A stretch of DNA of 64,000 bases from the NCBI GenBank assembly GCA_938743325.2, contig OW568887.1, forward strand, positions 248,001 through 312,000. Direction: 5' to 3'. The DNA comes from Pycnococcus provasolii (taxonomy: Eukaryota > Chlorophyta > Pseudoscourfieldiophyceae > Pseudoscourfieldiales > Pycnococcaceae). The position numbers and the translations under genes are program-made. Position 1 is the stretch's first letter; the number at the start of each line of letters is the position of its first letter. Shown one piece after another: positions 1 through 12,300 of the stretch. The notes beneath the pieces were generated by a model, which worked only from the letters and a program-made list of their open reading frames with translations, was not told the origin of the DNA and made no database searches.

Positions 1-1
1 C

Positions 2-598
2 GACGAGCTCAGCGCGACGATGCACAACCTCGAGCAGAGCAAGAAGGATGCGGACAAGCGAGCCACGCACGCCGAGGCGAGGTGCGAAGAGCTGTCAAGC
101 GAGCTCGACATTGCGAACCAGAAAAATGAGAAAGTATCTCTCAGCCTTTCGCAAACAAGGGGGATGCTACGAAGAGAAGAGCGCATGGATCGAGAAGACA
201 AAAACATGCGTGGCAATTCCGCATCGACTGGTGTATCGACTCATGATGTCGCACACGCAACGACACAGACGCATGGGTCATCCGCGAGGGCAAGATCGCC
301 AAGGCACACACACGAGACTGCATCGTCACATCTAACAAGGCGCGTGGCAGAACTTGAGGAGCAGTGTCGCGCGCTTCAGATGAGTGAGGCGGCGGCACGT
401 GTCGAGCTAAGTCGCGAGATTCAGGGTCATGAGGACTTGAAGCTTATGATGCGCCACAGGGCTTACATTGCCGAGCACGACTGCGAAAAGCTTGCAGCGG
501 TGCGAGCTTTGGACTATCTCAACGAGGAGCTCTTGCAGACCACACTCCAGCTTGAAAAAGCGCGTGCAGAAAAGTCCGCGCCATCCCTGTGGAGCTAA
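2..598 (+). CDS. Coiled-coil protein, C-terminal part (5' end outside window)
   Basis: The frame is open from the first bases of the window to a TAA at 596-598, so the gene starts upstream and only about 198 C-terminal residues are seen. The visible part is charged and helical, with Glu/Lys/Arg/Gln-rich coiled-coil stretches at both ends. A Ser/Thr/His-rich, probably disordered linker separates them at roughly residues 65-110. The stop is followed by AT-rich DNA. No enzymatic motif is visible and the family is not recognised; a cytoskeletal or scaffold role would be a guess from composition only. An ATG at 20 is in frame, but there is no reason to treat it as the start because the frame continues upstream of it. 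Confidence 0.6.
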   Translation, partial: DELSATMHNLEQSKKDADKRATHAEARCEELSSELDIANQKNEKVSLSLSQTRGMLRREERMDREDKNMRGNSASTGVSTHDVAHATTQTHGSSARARSPRHTHETASSHLTRRVAELEEQCRALQMSEAAARVELSREIQGHEDLKLMMRHRAYIAEHDCEKLAAVRALDYLNEELLQTTLQLEKARAEKSAPSLWS

Positions 599-1380
599 GT
601 TGTAATCTAGACAATATTTATTATTTTCAACCATCGACGGACACCAGTTGCACCCACCGGCAGGTCCATCCAAACCCCGAATTGACTCAGAGTAAATTGT
701 TCCGCGACGAGTAATAAGAGGTCCTTTTTTTAATAAGTCCGAGTAAGAGGTTCCTCCTCCTCAGGCAGTCAGGACTCCTCCTCCTCAAAATACCTTAAAC
801 GGAGCCAACAACAAAATACGGGTGGTGCGGGATCTGCACTAAAAAACTTACTACGTCAGGGCTCTGCGAACGTTCGTTCACCACTACAAGCACCTGACAG
901 ACTGAGCAAATCATTGATCACGAGTCACGACCGTCGTCACTCGTCAGCTCGAACCCGAACCCGAACCCGAAGTCCCGATTAACCCGACCCCTATAAACCC
1001 GAACCCTCTTCGGATTCGAATAGGATAGGACAGCTTCCTTGGAGACCGTTCCGAGAAAAAAGTCTCCATGGCGCTTGCATGGCGACAGATCTTCGTGGCC
1101 AATCGTCGTGTCCGAGAAAACAAGAAAAAAGTGTCCAAGAATAAAAACTATTATGATCGTTCGTGCCTTGCGCCTGACAATACGACAACGGTGTGTGTGT
1201 GTTGTTCCCTTTTGTTTGTTTGTTTGTTCATTCTTTGTTTGTGTGTAATTGCCGTATTTATTGGAGTCAGGATTAGCGCGTCAGCAAGTGTGGCTGGAAT
1301 ACTAGTGACACCAATTCACAACAGCCGCAGCAGCGACAACAACAACAGCAACGAATACACCACCACTATAACAGGAACGG
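599..1380. other. Intergenic region with degenerate AACCCG repeat
   Basis: No supported gene. It contains CTCCTC/TCCTCC-rich DNA around 750-785 and, at about 950-1010, several copies of a hexamer close to AACCCG interspersed with AACCC variants. These resemble a degenerate telomere-like array. Short open frames at 1039-1391 lack any family signature and have frequent TGTGTG/TTTG stretches, so they are not called. Confidence 0.5.
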
Positions 1381-1932
1381 CTAACGCCTAACGAGATCAA
1401 CATCAACAACTACTACCACTCCTGCTGCATGCTTCACGATGGGTGGAAATGCATTCTTGCGGTTCAGTAGTAGTGTGGCAGCCGGCGCCCTCATCCTCAA
1501 CCAGGTGGCTCGTGCGCAAGATTGCGTGAAGACCTGTATTTGCGCTGGCATCGTGGATGAAGTGGATGGATCAGGAGGATGTACATATGGAATCTCATCT
1601 GTTTTAGTAATATTATTTTTAATTTGATGCTCCACTTTTACATTTCCTCGTAGGTTATCCAATCTCTGTTGTAGTAGATTTGCTACATCTCCGTCGCTGT
1701 CCGATGATTTCGCCGCGCGTTGTAACAAGTCAGCCACTGCAGTGTTTGGTATGCCGTTACCAGTGTTGCGTTTCATTTCATCAATCTGCTGACGTTGTTG
1801 TCGCAGCTCTTCATTCATGGTATTGGTGCGCTGCTGTTGCTCATCCAGTTGTCGGTGTAGAACGTCGGTAATCTCCGCGAGTGTGCGTGTAGATTGCTGT
1901 GAATTGCGCAATTCTCCTATTCCATATGACAA
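1381..1932 (-). CDS. Hypothetical glutamine-rich coiled-coil ORF, uncertain
   Basis: The frame runs about 183 codons on the minus strand. Its only ATG near the beginning is at 1818; upstream codons are non-ATG. The N-terminal half is a plausible Gln/Glu/Arg coiled coil (LDEQQQR, ELRQQRQQIDEMK). The C-terminal half becomes Val/Ala-rich with no recognisable domain. It sits in a gene-poor, lower-GC region and begins beside a perfect short palindrome. It could be an exon of a host gene or the remains of a mobile-element structural protein; nothing decides between these. Confidence 0.25.
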   Translation of the reverse strand: MSYGIGELRNSQQSTRTLAEITDVLHRQLDEQQQRTNTMNEELRQQRQQIDEMKRNTGNGIPNTAVADLLQRAAKSSDSDGDVANLLQQRLDNLRGNVKVEHQIKNNITKTDEIPYVHPPDPSTSSTMPAQIQVFTQSCARATWLRMRAPAATLLLNRKNAFPPIVKHAAGVVVVVDVDLVRR

Positions 1933-1944
1933 TCTGTCATATGG
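1922..1944. repeat. Perfect inverted repeat, 10-bp arms, 3-bp loop
   Basis: CCATATGACA at 1922-1931 and TGTCATATGG at 1935-1944 are exact reverse complements separated by ATC. The site lies at the upstream edge of the minus-strand coiled-coil frame. It could be a hairpin, a dimeric protein-binding site or a chance palindrome. Confidence 0.6.
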
Positions 1945-2908
1945 GATTCCAAACTACCCACAGCCCTCCATCTATGTTCCAACTAACACCAGAGCCAGTG
2001 TGGAACGAGAGTCGTCCATCTTCCAATACATTATTCCTACCATCTGGGACCCATTGTTGAATGAGTCCCCATCCAACCATAAACCCTAAACTCCATCTGA
2101 ACATCTCACAACCGTCAGTGGTGAAGCTAAAATTGTGGAAGGTACTGGAATAACGAACAACGTTCTGCAACGTGTTGTCACGGAGGCATTCACCAAGCTC
2201 GCGATTGGATCAATCTTGGGAACGGTTAGCACTCTCACGTCCGCTTGTCGTTATGCGACTCCTCATCCCACAGACAGGAGTCGGCAGAGCCCAGCGTCCA
2301 AAGTCTCGTCGATCGTCCACGGCCGAAGGCAGGACCACCGGCGTACGCCAAGCCGAGTGCACGAATGTGTCCAATTGAAGAGAGTCGGCTATCAACGCCG
2401 TTTCAGCCAGCATGCGGGCGTGCGTGCCGAGAGGTTGGATGGTCCGGACGTTGGGAAACCAAAACCCAAAACCAAGCCGGACCCGAAGGACAGGCCAGGC
2501 CAAATGCACCAAGCAACGGTGTATCCCCCAAGGTGGGGTGAAAAAGACGGAAGTTTGTTTGGCCCAAGGACCTTTTCACCCTCGGCCCCTCCGCCCGTTA
2601 TTTGTTCGCCATTCCCGGCTCATGCGAAACATGTCACGCTGTGAATGTGGTGCCCAGTGGTGGTTCGGAGTAGTCAGTGCAGCTTTTTTGCAGGCTTGTA
2701 TGGTCTTTGTGGTATGGTCTTTGTGAGAGGTCTATGGTTGTGCCTCTACAGGTACAGTCTTTTTTACCTATTGGCTCGTTGGCGTTTTTAGTATACCTTG
2801 GCTCCTTTCGCTCATTGATTGGTCCTCATCAATCACTGCACGCGTTGGTCGGTTGGTCCTCATCATACCTGATAGATTGGCAGCGCGCAGGCGTTTGTTG
2901 ATTGGCTC
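1945..2908. other. Gene-poor interval upstream of the secreted protein gene
   Basis: Several frames are open on both strands between 1937 and 2640, but none shows a domain, a consistent codon bias or a credible start, so none is called. The last 150 bp before the TATA box contain at least four inverted CCAAT elements (ATTGG, near 2769, 2818, 2875 and 2902). That suggests a genuine RNA polymerase II promoter for the gene starting near 2947. Confidence 0.45.
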
Positions 2909-2916
2909 ATATAAAA
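2909..2916 (+). promoter_or_regulatory. TATA box of the secreted Tyr/Thr-rich protein gene
   Basis: CATATAAAA lies about 35-60 bp before the two candidate ATGs (2947 and 2971), preceded by a cluster of ATTGG boxes. The distance suits transcription starting near 2940. This also argues that the in-frame codons upstream of 2947 are not translated. Confidence 0.55.
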
Positions 2917-2946
2917 CAGTATACCATAATAGTGGTAGTAACGAAG

Positions 2947-5608
<2,662 letters not shown>

Positions 5609-5640
5609 TAATAAATGATGCTGCCCAGGTGGGTGGGTGC

Positions 5641-6142
5641 TTAGTTAGTTGCATATACATACATATGAATTTTAGGTTTGTCGTAACAAAAACAAAAAGC
5701 TTCGGAACGCTCCTCGCACTCGCGCACGCACGCTTCCTTTGTTGCTTGTTGTACATAGCGACGGACGACCGCGGCAATCACGACACTGAGAACGCCGACG
5801 ATCGTGCTCACCACAAAAAGTATGCTCAAGGATGATAATAAGCCGCTCGTCGCGATGAGCACTAGCGGCACGCTCAATCGCTCACGCCGATGCTCGCTCG
5901 GTGGCTGGACTACTTGAATCAACAAGTCATGCAAAGCTTGCACTTTGAATATCAAAGGCGCTAATAACGTCGCCGCATTTATGTTGTTTTGCCCCTTGCT
6001 TGGGATACGTGTCTCTTCCCTGTGCGTGAAACCTCTATCTGATCGCACTTCCAGGTGACAACAAATGCTCGGGGAATACACAGAGGTTGAAGGAAGGCTT
6101 ACCCGTTGGCGACGCACCGCTGGAACTACCTAATCTCGTCAT
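5641..6142 (-). CDS. Small membrane protein, 2 exons (about 145 aa)
   Basis: Exon 1 is 6142-6103 (ATG, 13 codons plus one base). A 64-nt intron (6102-6039, GTAAGC...CAG) follows, then exon 2 (6038-5641). The join keeps the frame and gives about 145 residues. A polar N-terminus leads to one long or two short hydrophobic segments (about 35-40 residues containing SSLSILFVVSTIVGVLSVVIA). After this comes a basic RR, then a Cys-containing tail. The gene is convergent with the secreted protein gene (32 bp between stops) and starts 119 bp after the stop of the OPR-RAP gene on the same strand. No family is recognised. The intron is inferred from splice signals and frame only, and it is shorter than the others in the window. 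Confidence 0.42.
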
Positions 6143-6261
6143 CTTTCAGCGCAATCGAAAATACGGTCTCTGCCACTATCCCACGGATTTCATCGATCAA
6201 GGCAATGGTGGCACGTACACTAGTTACCCATGATTATTACAAGGAATTTTCATCTTTATTC

Positions 6262-8652
6262 TTAGAGGTCAATGTCGACCCAGCCATCTCTAGGCTTGCG
6301 ACCGCCGCCTTGCTGGCGAGCACGTTCTCTGGCATTTGCCACAGCAGCGGGCAATGTGCGTCCACCTCCTGCGCCTGCCATCGGCCCTCCCGGCCGAGCA
6401 GCAAGTTCCTCGCCAAGCAAGCGCGCACCAACGTCGTCCCATGCTCCTGCGTCCGCATCAATCGCGGTGCCATCGTCGGTGCCACTCATCACACCCACGA
6501 GTCGCTCCTCGAGGTATGCCGTCTGCGCCTGCGGGCTCCGAAGCAAATCCCAGTGGTGGTAAGGCACGCAGAGGAGCGTGTATCCCATCGAGCGCAGCAT
6601 GCGCTGCTTGAGGCGCGTTCGCCCATTCGGGCCAAGCGTCGTCCGATTGAGATGCGATGGCCCGTCCACCTCAACTGCCACATTTCCGTCCTCAAGGTAC
6701 AGCATGAAGTCCACCGCGAGGCCAGAGGACGTATCCTCGCGCACGGGAACGTAACCAAGCGACTGGAGCGCATTGTCAACATCTTCGGCGTACGTGCTCG
6801 ATCGGAATTCCGTCGCCAGCATGTGACCCCAAGTTTCCGCTGCTTCCTCAGACAGCTCAGCCGCACCTTCAATTTCGACGAGATTGTGCGACTGCACGAT
6901 GTCTCTGCGCGCCAGAAGAGCCTGGTGAATCTGAAGGAAGTCGCGGTGGTCCGTGCTATGCGCTCCCTGCACGTTGAGATTGCAAATGCCACGCCACGTG
7001 TTGGCGAAGCAATCGCCACTTTCGTCAATCGTCTCAAAGGACGCAACTGCCCACAGGATGTTCGCTGCCTCGCGCATGCGCCAACCTCTTTCCTCCCCAC
7101 TCGCCATCTCCTCGGGGAACTGGGCACACCGCGATCTCAGAGCCTCAGAGAATGCGGCGGGTGGCTCGAGACCAAGCGCCGCGGCACCCCACAGAAATGC
7201 GCTAAGTTGACGTGGCTTGAAGTCGTCGATTCGACTTGCGGCGTAAATGAATAGCCGTTCGAAGCATGCTTCGTCCTCGTGCGTGGAATTTCCGAGCGCC
7301 CATGAGATGTTGGCGATGTGTTCTGGCTGAAATCGCTGCTTCTTCGATACCGGCTCGCCGGCTCGCTCCGCATCGATCGCCGCGTCGAGCCGTTTTGTCA
7401 CCTCTGCGACAAGAACAACCATGGGCTCGCTCAGGCGGTACTTGCCTGCGAGGGTGGCGATGGACCACACCAGATGCGCGAGTCCTCGTGCGTCCACCTT
7501 TCGCAGGCGACTTGGTGTCGACAAGTCGGAGATTAGGTACGTTGCGCGCGTGTCTCCACACACCTGCACGCGGAACATCGGCTCTGGCCACTCGTCGCTT
7601 GCGCGTTTGGCAAGCTGGTGAAGAGCCGTGCACGCGTTGAATGCGCTCCATCCGAATTCCTGCCTCGCAAATTCAGCGAGGCTGAGAATTTCTTCCACGC
7701 CTGCCGCCTCTGCAATCAGCTTGTTGAGCTTCAACCTTGCATTGTGCACACGCTTGTTGAGCTCCTTGGGATCGTTGTTCGCCAGCTTTCTTAGTGCAAG
7801 CATGGTAGGCAGTCGTTCCCGCACAGACGGCAGCACAATCATTTCCGGCTCCTCGTAGCGCCGACCTCCAAGGTATGGTGCCAGCGGCTCAATGTCAACT
7901 GCAACTATTGTTCCTGCTGCTGACGTCGTCTCGTCGTCGTCGTCGTCATACTCGTCGTCGTCGTCGTCATACTCGTCGTCGTCGTCAGCGAAGATGTTGT
8001 CGTTATTTCGCGCCTTTTTCTTTTCTTCTTGCTTCTGTAGCATATCCACCTTATCCTTCCTTCTGGTGACCGCCGCACGCCAGACGTCCGGTTCGTACGG
8101 CCTCGCGCGGCTGACCCACGAGTCGTCTGCGTCTACGTTCGTTCGCGACGCGCCGTAGTGCGCGTACGGGTCTTGGTGTTTCATTTGTTTTTCTTCGCGT
8201 TCTCTCGCGTCCGCTTCGTCGTCGAGTCGTTTCAGCTGCGCGACGATATCTTCGGCGGGCAGTTCTTCGTCAAGAGATGCTGCTCGTGCGAGTCGTCTCA
8301 GCGCCTTGGGTGTTAAATCCGCGTACGGGTCAGGACTTTCCTCCCAGTTCTTGTCATTATTATGATCGCTGATATCGCCGTTGTCATTATTCTTATTCTT
8401 ATTCTTATTAATGTCATTGTCAAGCGAATCACGCGGTGAAGACGACGACGACGACGATGATGATAACGACGACGACTGAGACGACGACGAGAGCGCTGAA
8501 GAAGCAAAATCACCACGAGCAAAATCACCACGAGCACGACCACGACGAGCACGGAGAGTGCGAGAAGTCCTGCTAAGACTAACAACAGGAAAAGGAGGAC
8601 CTGAACGCACGCGCATGGCAGAAGCCATCGTACGAGACACCGGGGCGGACAT
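6262..8652 (-). CDS. OPR-RAP organelle RNA-binding protein (796 aa)
   Basis: The single-exon frame starts at ATG 8652. The N-terminus is Arg/Ser-rich with few acidic residues, as in an organelle transit peptide. Ser-rich and Asn/Asp-rich low-complexity runs follow, then an Asp-rich block near residues 225-250. The middle contains helical repeats with L-x-x-x-x-W-x-x-A signatures (LAHLVWSIATL, IANISWALGN, LSAFLWGAAALG), which match octotricopeptide-type repeats. Residues about 640-700 form a RAP domain (VDFMLYLEDGNVAVEVDGPSH, then LKQRMLRSMGY and VPYHHW). OPR-RAP proteins act in chloroplasts or mitochondria on the stability, splicing or translation of single transcripts; the target here cannot be read from sequence. 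The C-terminal tail beyond RAP is Gly/Ala-rich. The gene is divergent from the IQ/PHD gene. Confidence 0.85.
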   Translation of the reverse strand: MSAPVSRTMASAMRVRSGPPFPVVSLSRTSRTLRARRGRARGDFARGDFASSALSSSSQSSSLSSSSSSSSSPRDSLDNDINKNKNKNNDNGDISDHNNDKNWEESPDPYADLTPKALRRLARAASLDEELPAEDIVAQLKRLDDEADAREREEKQMKHQDPYAHYGASRTNVDADDSWVSRARPYEPDVWRAAVTRRKDKVDMLQKQEEKKKARNNDNIFADDDDEYDDDDDEYDDDDDETTSAAGTIVAVDIEPLAPYLGGRRYEEPEMIVLPSVRERLPTMLALRKLANNDPKELNKRVHNARLKLNKLIAEAAGVEEILSLAEFARQEFGWSAFNACTALHQLAKRASDEWPEPMFRVQVCGDTRATYLISDLSTPSRLRKVDARGLAHLVWSIATLAGKYRLSEPMVVLVAEVTKRLDAAIDAERAGEPVSKKQRFQPEHIANISWALGNSTHEDEACFERLFIYAASRIDDFKPRQLSAFLWGAAALGLEPPAAFSEALRSRCAQFPEEMASGEERGWRMREAANILWAVASFETIDESGDCFANTWRGICNLNVQGAHSTDHRDFLQIHQALLARRDIVQSHNLVEIEGAAELSEEAAETWGHMLATEFRSSTYAEDVDNALQSLGYVPVREDTSSGLAVDFMLYLEDGNVAVEVDGPSHLNRTTLGPNGRTRLKQRMLRSMGYTLLCVPYHHWDLLRSPQAQTAYLEERLVGVMSGTDDGTAIDADAGAWDDVGARLLGEELAARPGGPMAGAGGGRTLPAAVANARERARQQGGGRKPRDGWVDIDL

Positions 8653-9394
8653 GCGGGTCTTATTTGGTTTGGTTGTGGATAAAAGAAAGGGGAAAAAGGG
8701 GGGGGGAGGCGGCGGGTGCCAGTCCCAGGGGGTTCACCGCGAGAAGCCGATCGAGACCGAGGCGGACTGCGGAGGCCGGAGGAGGCAGAAGGGAGCGACA
8801 GAGAGGGAGAGAGGGCGTTAATTAACCCGAAAAAGAAAAAGCACGGGTCCCAAAAGGCAAAAGCGGGTCCCGGGGAAATATCCCCTAGTAGCAGCGAGAA
8901 CAGAAAGGAAAGGGCGAGGGTTTGGGGTTTATTTTAGGGCTCAGGGCTCAGGGCTCATCAGGAACCCCATTTAAAGCGAGACACCCCTTTAAAGCCTACC
9001 CGGGTAGTGGTAAGGGTCTTTCAAGGCAGTTTTCAAGGCAAAAGTCGTTTGCGTTTGATTGGGGGTTTATTAGGAAGGGGGAACTTGATAGACTTCTTCA
9101 TCAAGCGCAACGTACAGTAAGTCGTAATGTAATGCCCGAACTCCAACGAATGGCTTGCGAACGAACATGCCCAGGAGGCCAGGAACATGGGGGAGAGTCC
9201 AAGACAGCAAGAAAGGTGAATGGAAGGCTGGAACTTGGAAGACCTCCCTGGAAGACGGAAGCCAGTCCGCGGTCCCCTTCCCAGTTCCCCCCCTTTTTAT
9301 GTTAAGGCCATCCCAACGCGGTCAAGGCTCCAGGTCAAACAGCGCCCTTCCTGGTTCCCTTTCTTTTTCGAATCCGGCCATTATTTCCATCTCT
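8653..9394. other. Divergent intergenic region between OPR-RAP and IQ/PHD genes
   Basis: It contains a G-run block (about 8697-8720), two tandem GGGCTCA units near 8936-8958, and GGGTTT motifs at 8930 and 9060. A non-ATG open frame continues upstream of the IQ/PHD start, but its composition changes, so it is read as 5' leader. No other gene is seen. Confidence 0.5.
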
Positions 9395-12300
9395 ATGCCG
9401 CCACGGAAACCTGGCAAGGCGCGCCCGTCCCGTTCGACGCCGCGTGCAGAGGAGGCTCCTGAAGAAGGCTCCTTAAGTTTACCCTCAGAGTCAAAGGCTC
9501 CTGATAAGAGTACGGACTTGCTAAAACCACCAGGACTGCAACCGCCACCACCACCGCAAGATGAGACAATAAAGTCCGCGCCGAACCAGACAAAAGACAG
9601 GGGGGCGACGTCTGCAAGAAGAAATAGGCCTAAGAAGGATGAAAAGGTGAAGTCGGCGCCACCGCCACCGCCGCCGGCGGCGTCGTCGTCCTCCGACCAA
9701 CAAGCGACCGATGCAGCAAACACGCAAGACGACAAGCAGCCGGTATCTGCGAGACGGTCGCGGCCAAACAAGGCGTCGGCACCGCCACCGCCGCCGGCGG
9801 CGTCGTCGTCCTCCGACCAACAAGCGACCGATGCAGCAAACACGCAAGACGACAAGCAGCCGGTATCTGCAAGACGGTCGCGGCCAAACAAGGCGTCGGC
9901 ACCGCCACCGCCGCCGCCGGCGTCGTCGTCCTCCGACCAACAAGCGACCGATGCAGCAAACACGCGAAACGACAAGCAGCCGGTATCTGCAAGACGGTCG
10001 CGGCCAAACAAGGCGTCGGCACCGCCACCACCGCCACCTCCGGGAAGTGAAGGCAGCAAGAGAACGCCGAGACATGGTGTGACCTCTCCACTCCTCCCAC
10101 CACTCGAAAAACGACCGAGCCTACCATCCGCTGACGCCCCACCCCCACCGCTGCCAGAGCCCACGAAAGCTGACGAGAAGAAGCGAAGAAAGAATCTGGC
10201 GCCAATTTCCGCGCGCAAGAGCAAGGGAGGTGGAAATCCGCCACCTCCACCCCCACGCGCACCACCGGTTGCGACATCGCGAGCTGCAAAAAAGCTTCCA
10301 GTCAAGTCAAAGAAGAGTGCTCCGCCACCGCCGCCTCCTAATTATCCAAGGCAGGCACGCGGCGTCGTGGGAAGAAAGGCAGAGGCGGCTGAATGCGACC
10401 TGATTCTGGCAGAACTTCTCGGCGAGGCGACTGGCGCCGACACCGTTGACATGCTAGTGACCTGGCCAAAAATCGAGGATGACGAGAAGGTGTACGAGGA
10501 GGCGGCCGCGTTGTCCATCCAGTCCTCGTATCGCGGATACGTCGCACGAAAGCGCAAACGAGAAATTGTCAGGTTCAGAAAGATGCGAGCTTCGGCCATC
10601 ACCTTACAGGCGGCAGTTCGAGGGATGCTTTACCGACGACAAAAACGCGCGGAAGCGGCGGCGGCGATCGCGGTGCAAGCACTGTACCGCGGATTCGCAG
10701 AGAGACGGCGATACGACGAGATTCTCCAGCGTCGACGTCTGGCTACCGAGGATTTTGCAGCCTCTCTCATCGGATCGGCTGTCCGCGGATTCCTCACAAG
10801 AAAGCGTGTCCGGCACACTTACGCATTGAACGCCGTCTGCGTCTGCAGCCGACTTCCATTCGGCGAGATGATATCTTGCATCGAGTGCCTGGAGACGTTC
10901 CACGTAGGGTGCGTTGGTCTTGCCCCAAGCCAGCGTGGAAGGGCGACAATGCCGGATTCGCTCACGTGGCTCTGCCCGGATTGTCAAGGCGAGGAAATAT
11001 TCCGTCCGGCGGCAAAGGGAACACTGCAGATTAGTGGCATCGGCGGCGATCGCAGCGGGAACAACACGCCGCTACGAGGACCCACGCCTACGCAGAAGAC
11101 GCGCCCGACGCCACGCGCATCCGCGCCCGCTGATAACAATAAGTCCGCACCCGTTGATAACAAGAAACGTCGTCCGGGACAGAGGGCGCGAAAATCGGAA
11201 CCAGAACCTCCACCCTCGCTACCACCTCTGCCGCTGCCGAAACCGGGCGAAAAGACCGACTCTAAGGCTCATCTTCCGAGTCTCGCGCAATTTTATACTC
11301 GACCTCCTCCAATGCAGTCGGCTTTGACACACCTGCACGCTGTGGATAGCCTCGACGTTCGTCTTCTGCTGAAGCAGGTACCCCGTCTTGCGCCCCTGAA
11401 TGCGGGCGTACCACTAACCGCACCGGCGCGCACCACAGCGGCATCGCCTCTACCATCTCTCGTTCCATCTCCATCGCCGTCTTTCTTAAATGAGAAGCGT
11501 GGCACCGATCCTGCACCCGGTGTCTACGGCCGCAGGTCTCCGTCGCCTACGAAGCCAAAGCCGCAGCGCCCGCCGTCGGCATCACCGACAGTCGTCCTTC
11601 CCAGCCTGGTCACTGACGAGCAGAGCAGGCGTATTCTCTTGGAGAAACCAGAAACGTGCCGCGTCGTTATTGAGCACAATGCAAGGTCGAATGCGCCTGT
11701 ACCGCTCGAGGAGGTGAATCCAAAAGCGGCTGCTTTGCTCTTTGGTGCGCGCAGGCGACGCCAAGGTGTTGAATCTGCAAGGTCGCCATCACCGATGCCT
11801 GGCATCCGCGATGCTGTGGAGCCCGCCTCTGCCCGTGGGCGAGCCATGGCAGCCACATCATTTGCACGTCGCGCCGAAGAGCAGCTCCTTGAGCTGTTGG
11901 CACGTGCGAAGGGTCTTGCACCCGCGCTGTACACGGACGGACGGCCGCTTCGCGCTTACCCGGCGACTGTTGGCCACAACCTTCCTCCGCTTGGGATCGT
12001 GCCTCTATTACGCAACGAGGGTGAGACGACGCGACGCCTACGTGGGCAGCGCATCCGCCGCGCACGTACAGGCGCACTTTCTCCGAGTCAGCTAGGAAGT
12101 GCGAGCCCCCCATTCGACGGCAACAGGGGTGGAGGGATGTCTCCGACAGACAAGCCGTATAAGGTTGCCCCGAAGATCATGGTGAGTCCCACGTCTGCAG
12201 ATCGCATTGCAAAGATGAAGGAAAGACAGCAAATGCTGCAGCGCATTGACTCTGAGAAGGCGCCGCCGCCGGCGCGTTCCACGCGACGTCCTGGTAGACC

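Noticed and set aside
6106-7254. Long plus-strand open frame (about 380 codons)
   Set aside because: Lies antisense inside the OPR-RAP gene, has no ATG at its beginning and no domain; a shadow caused by GC-rich codon use.
9322-10305. Minus-strand Gly-rich frame
   Set aside because: Reverse of the poly-Pro repeats in the IQ/PHD gene.
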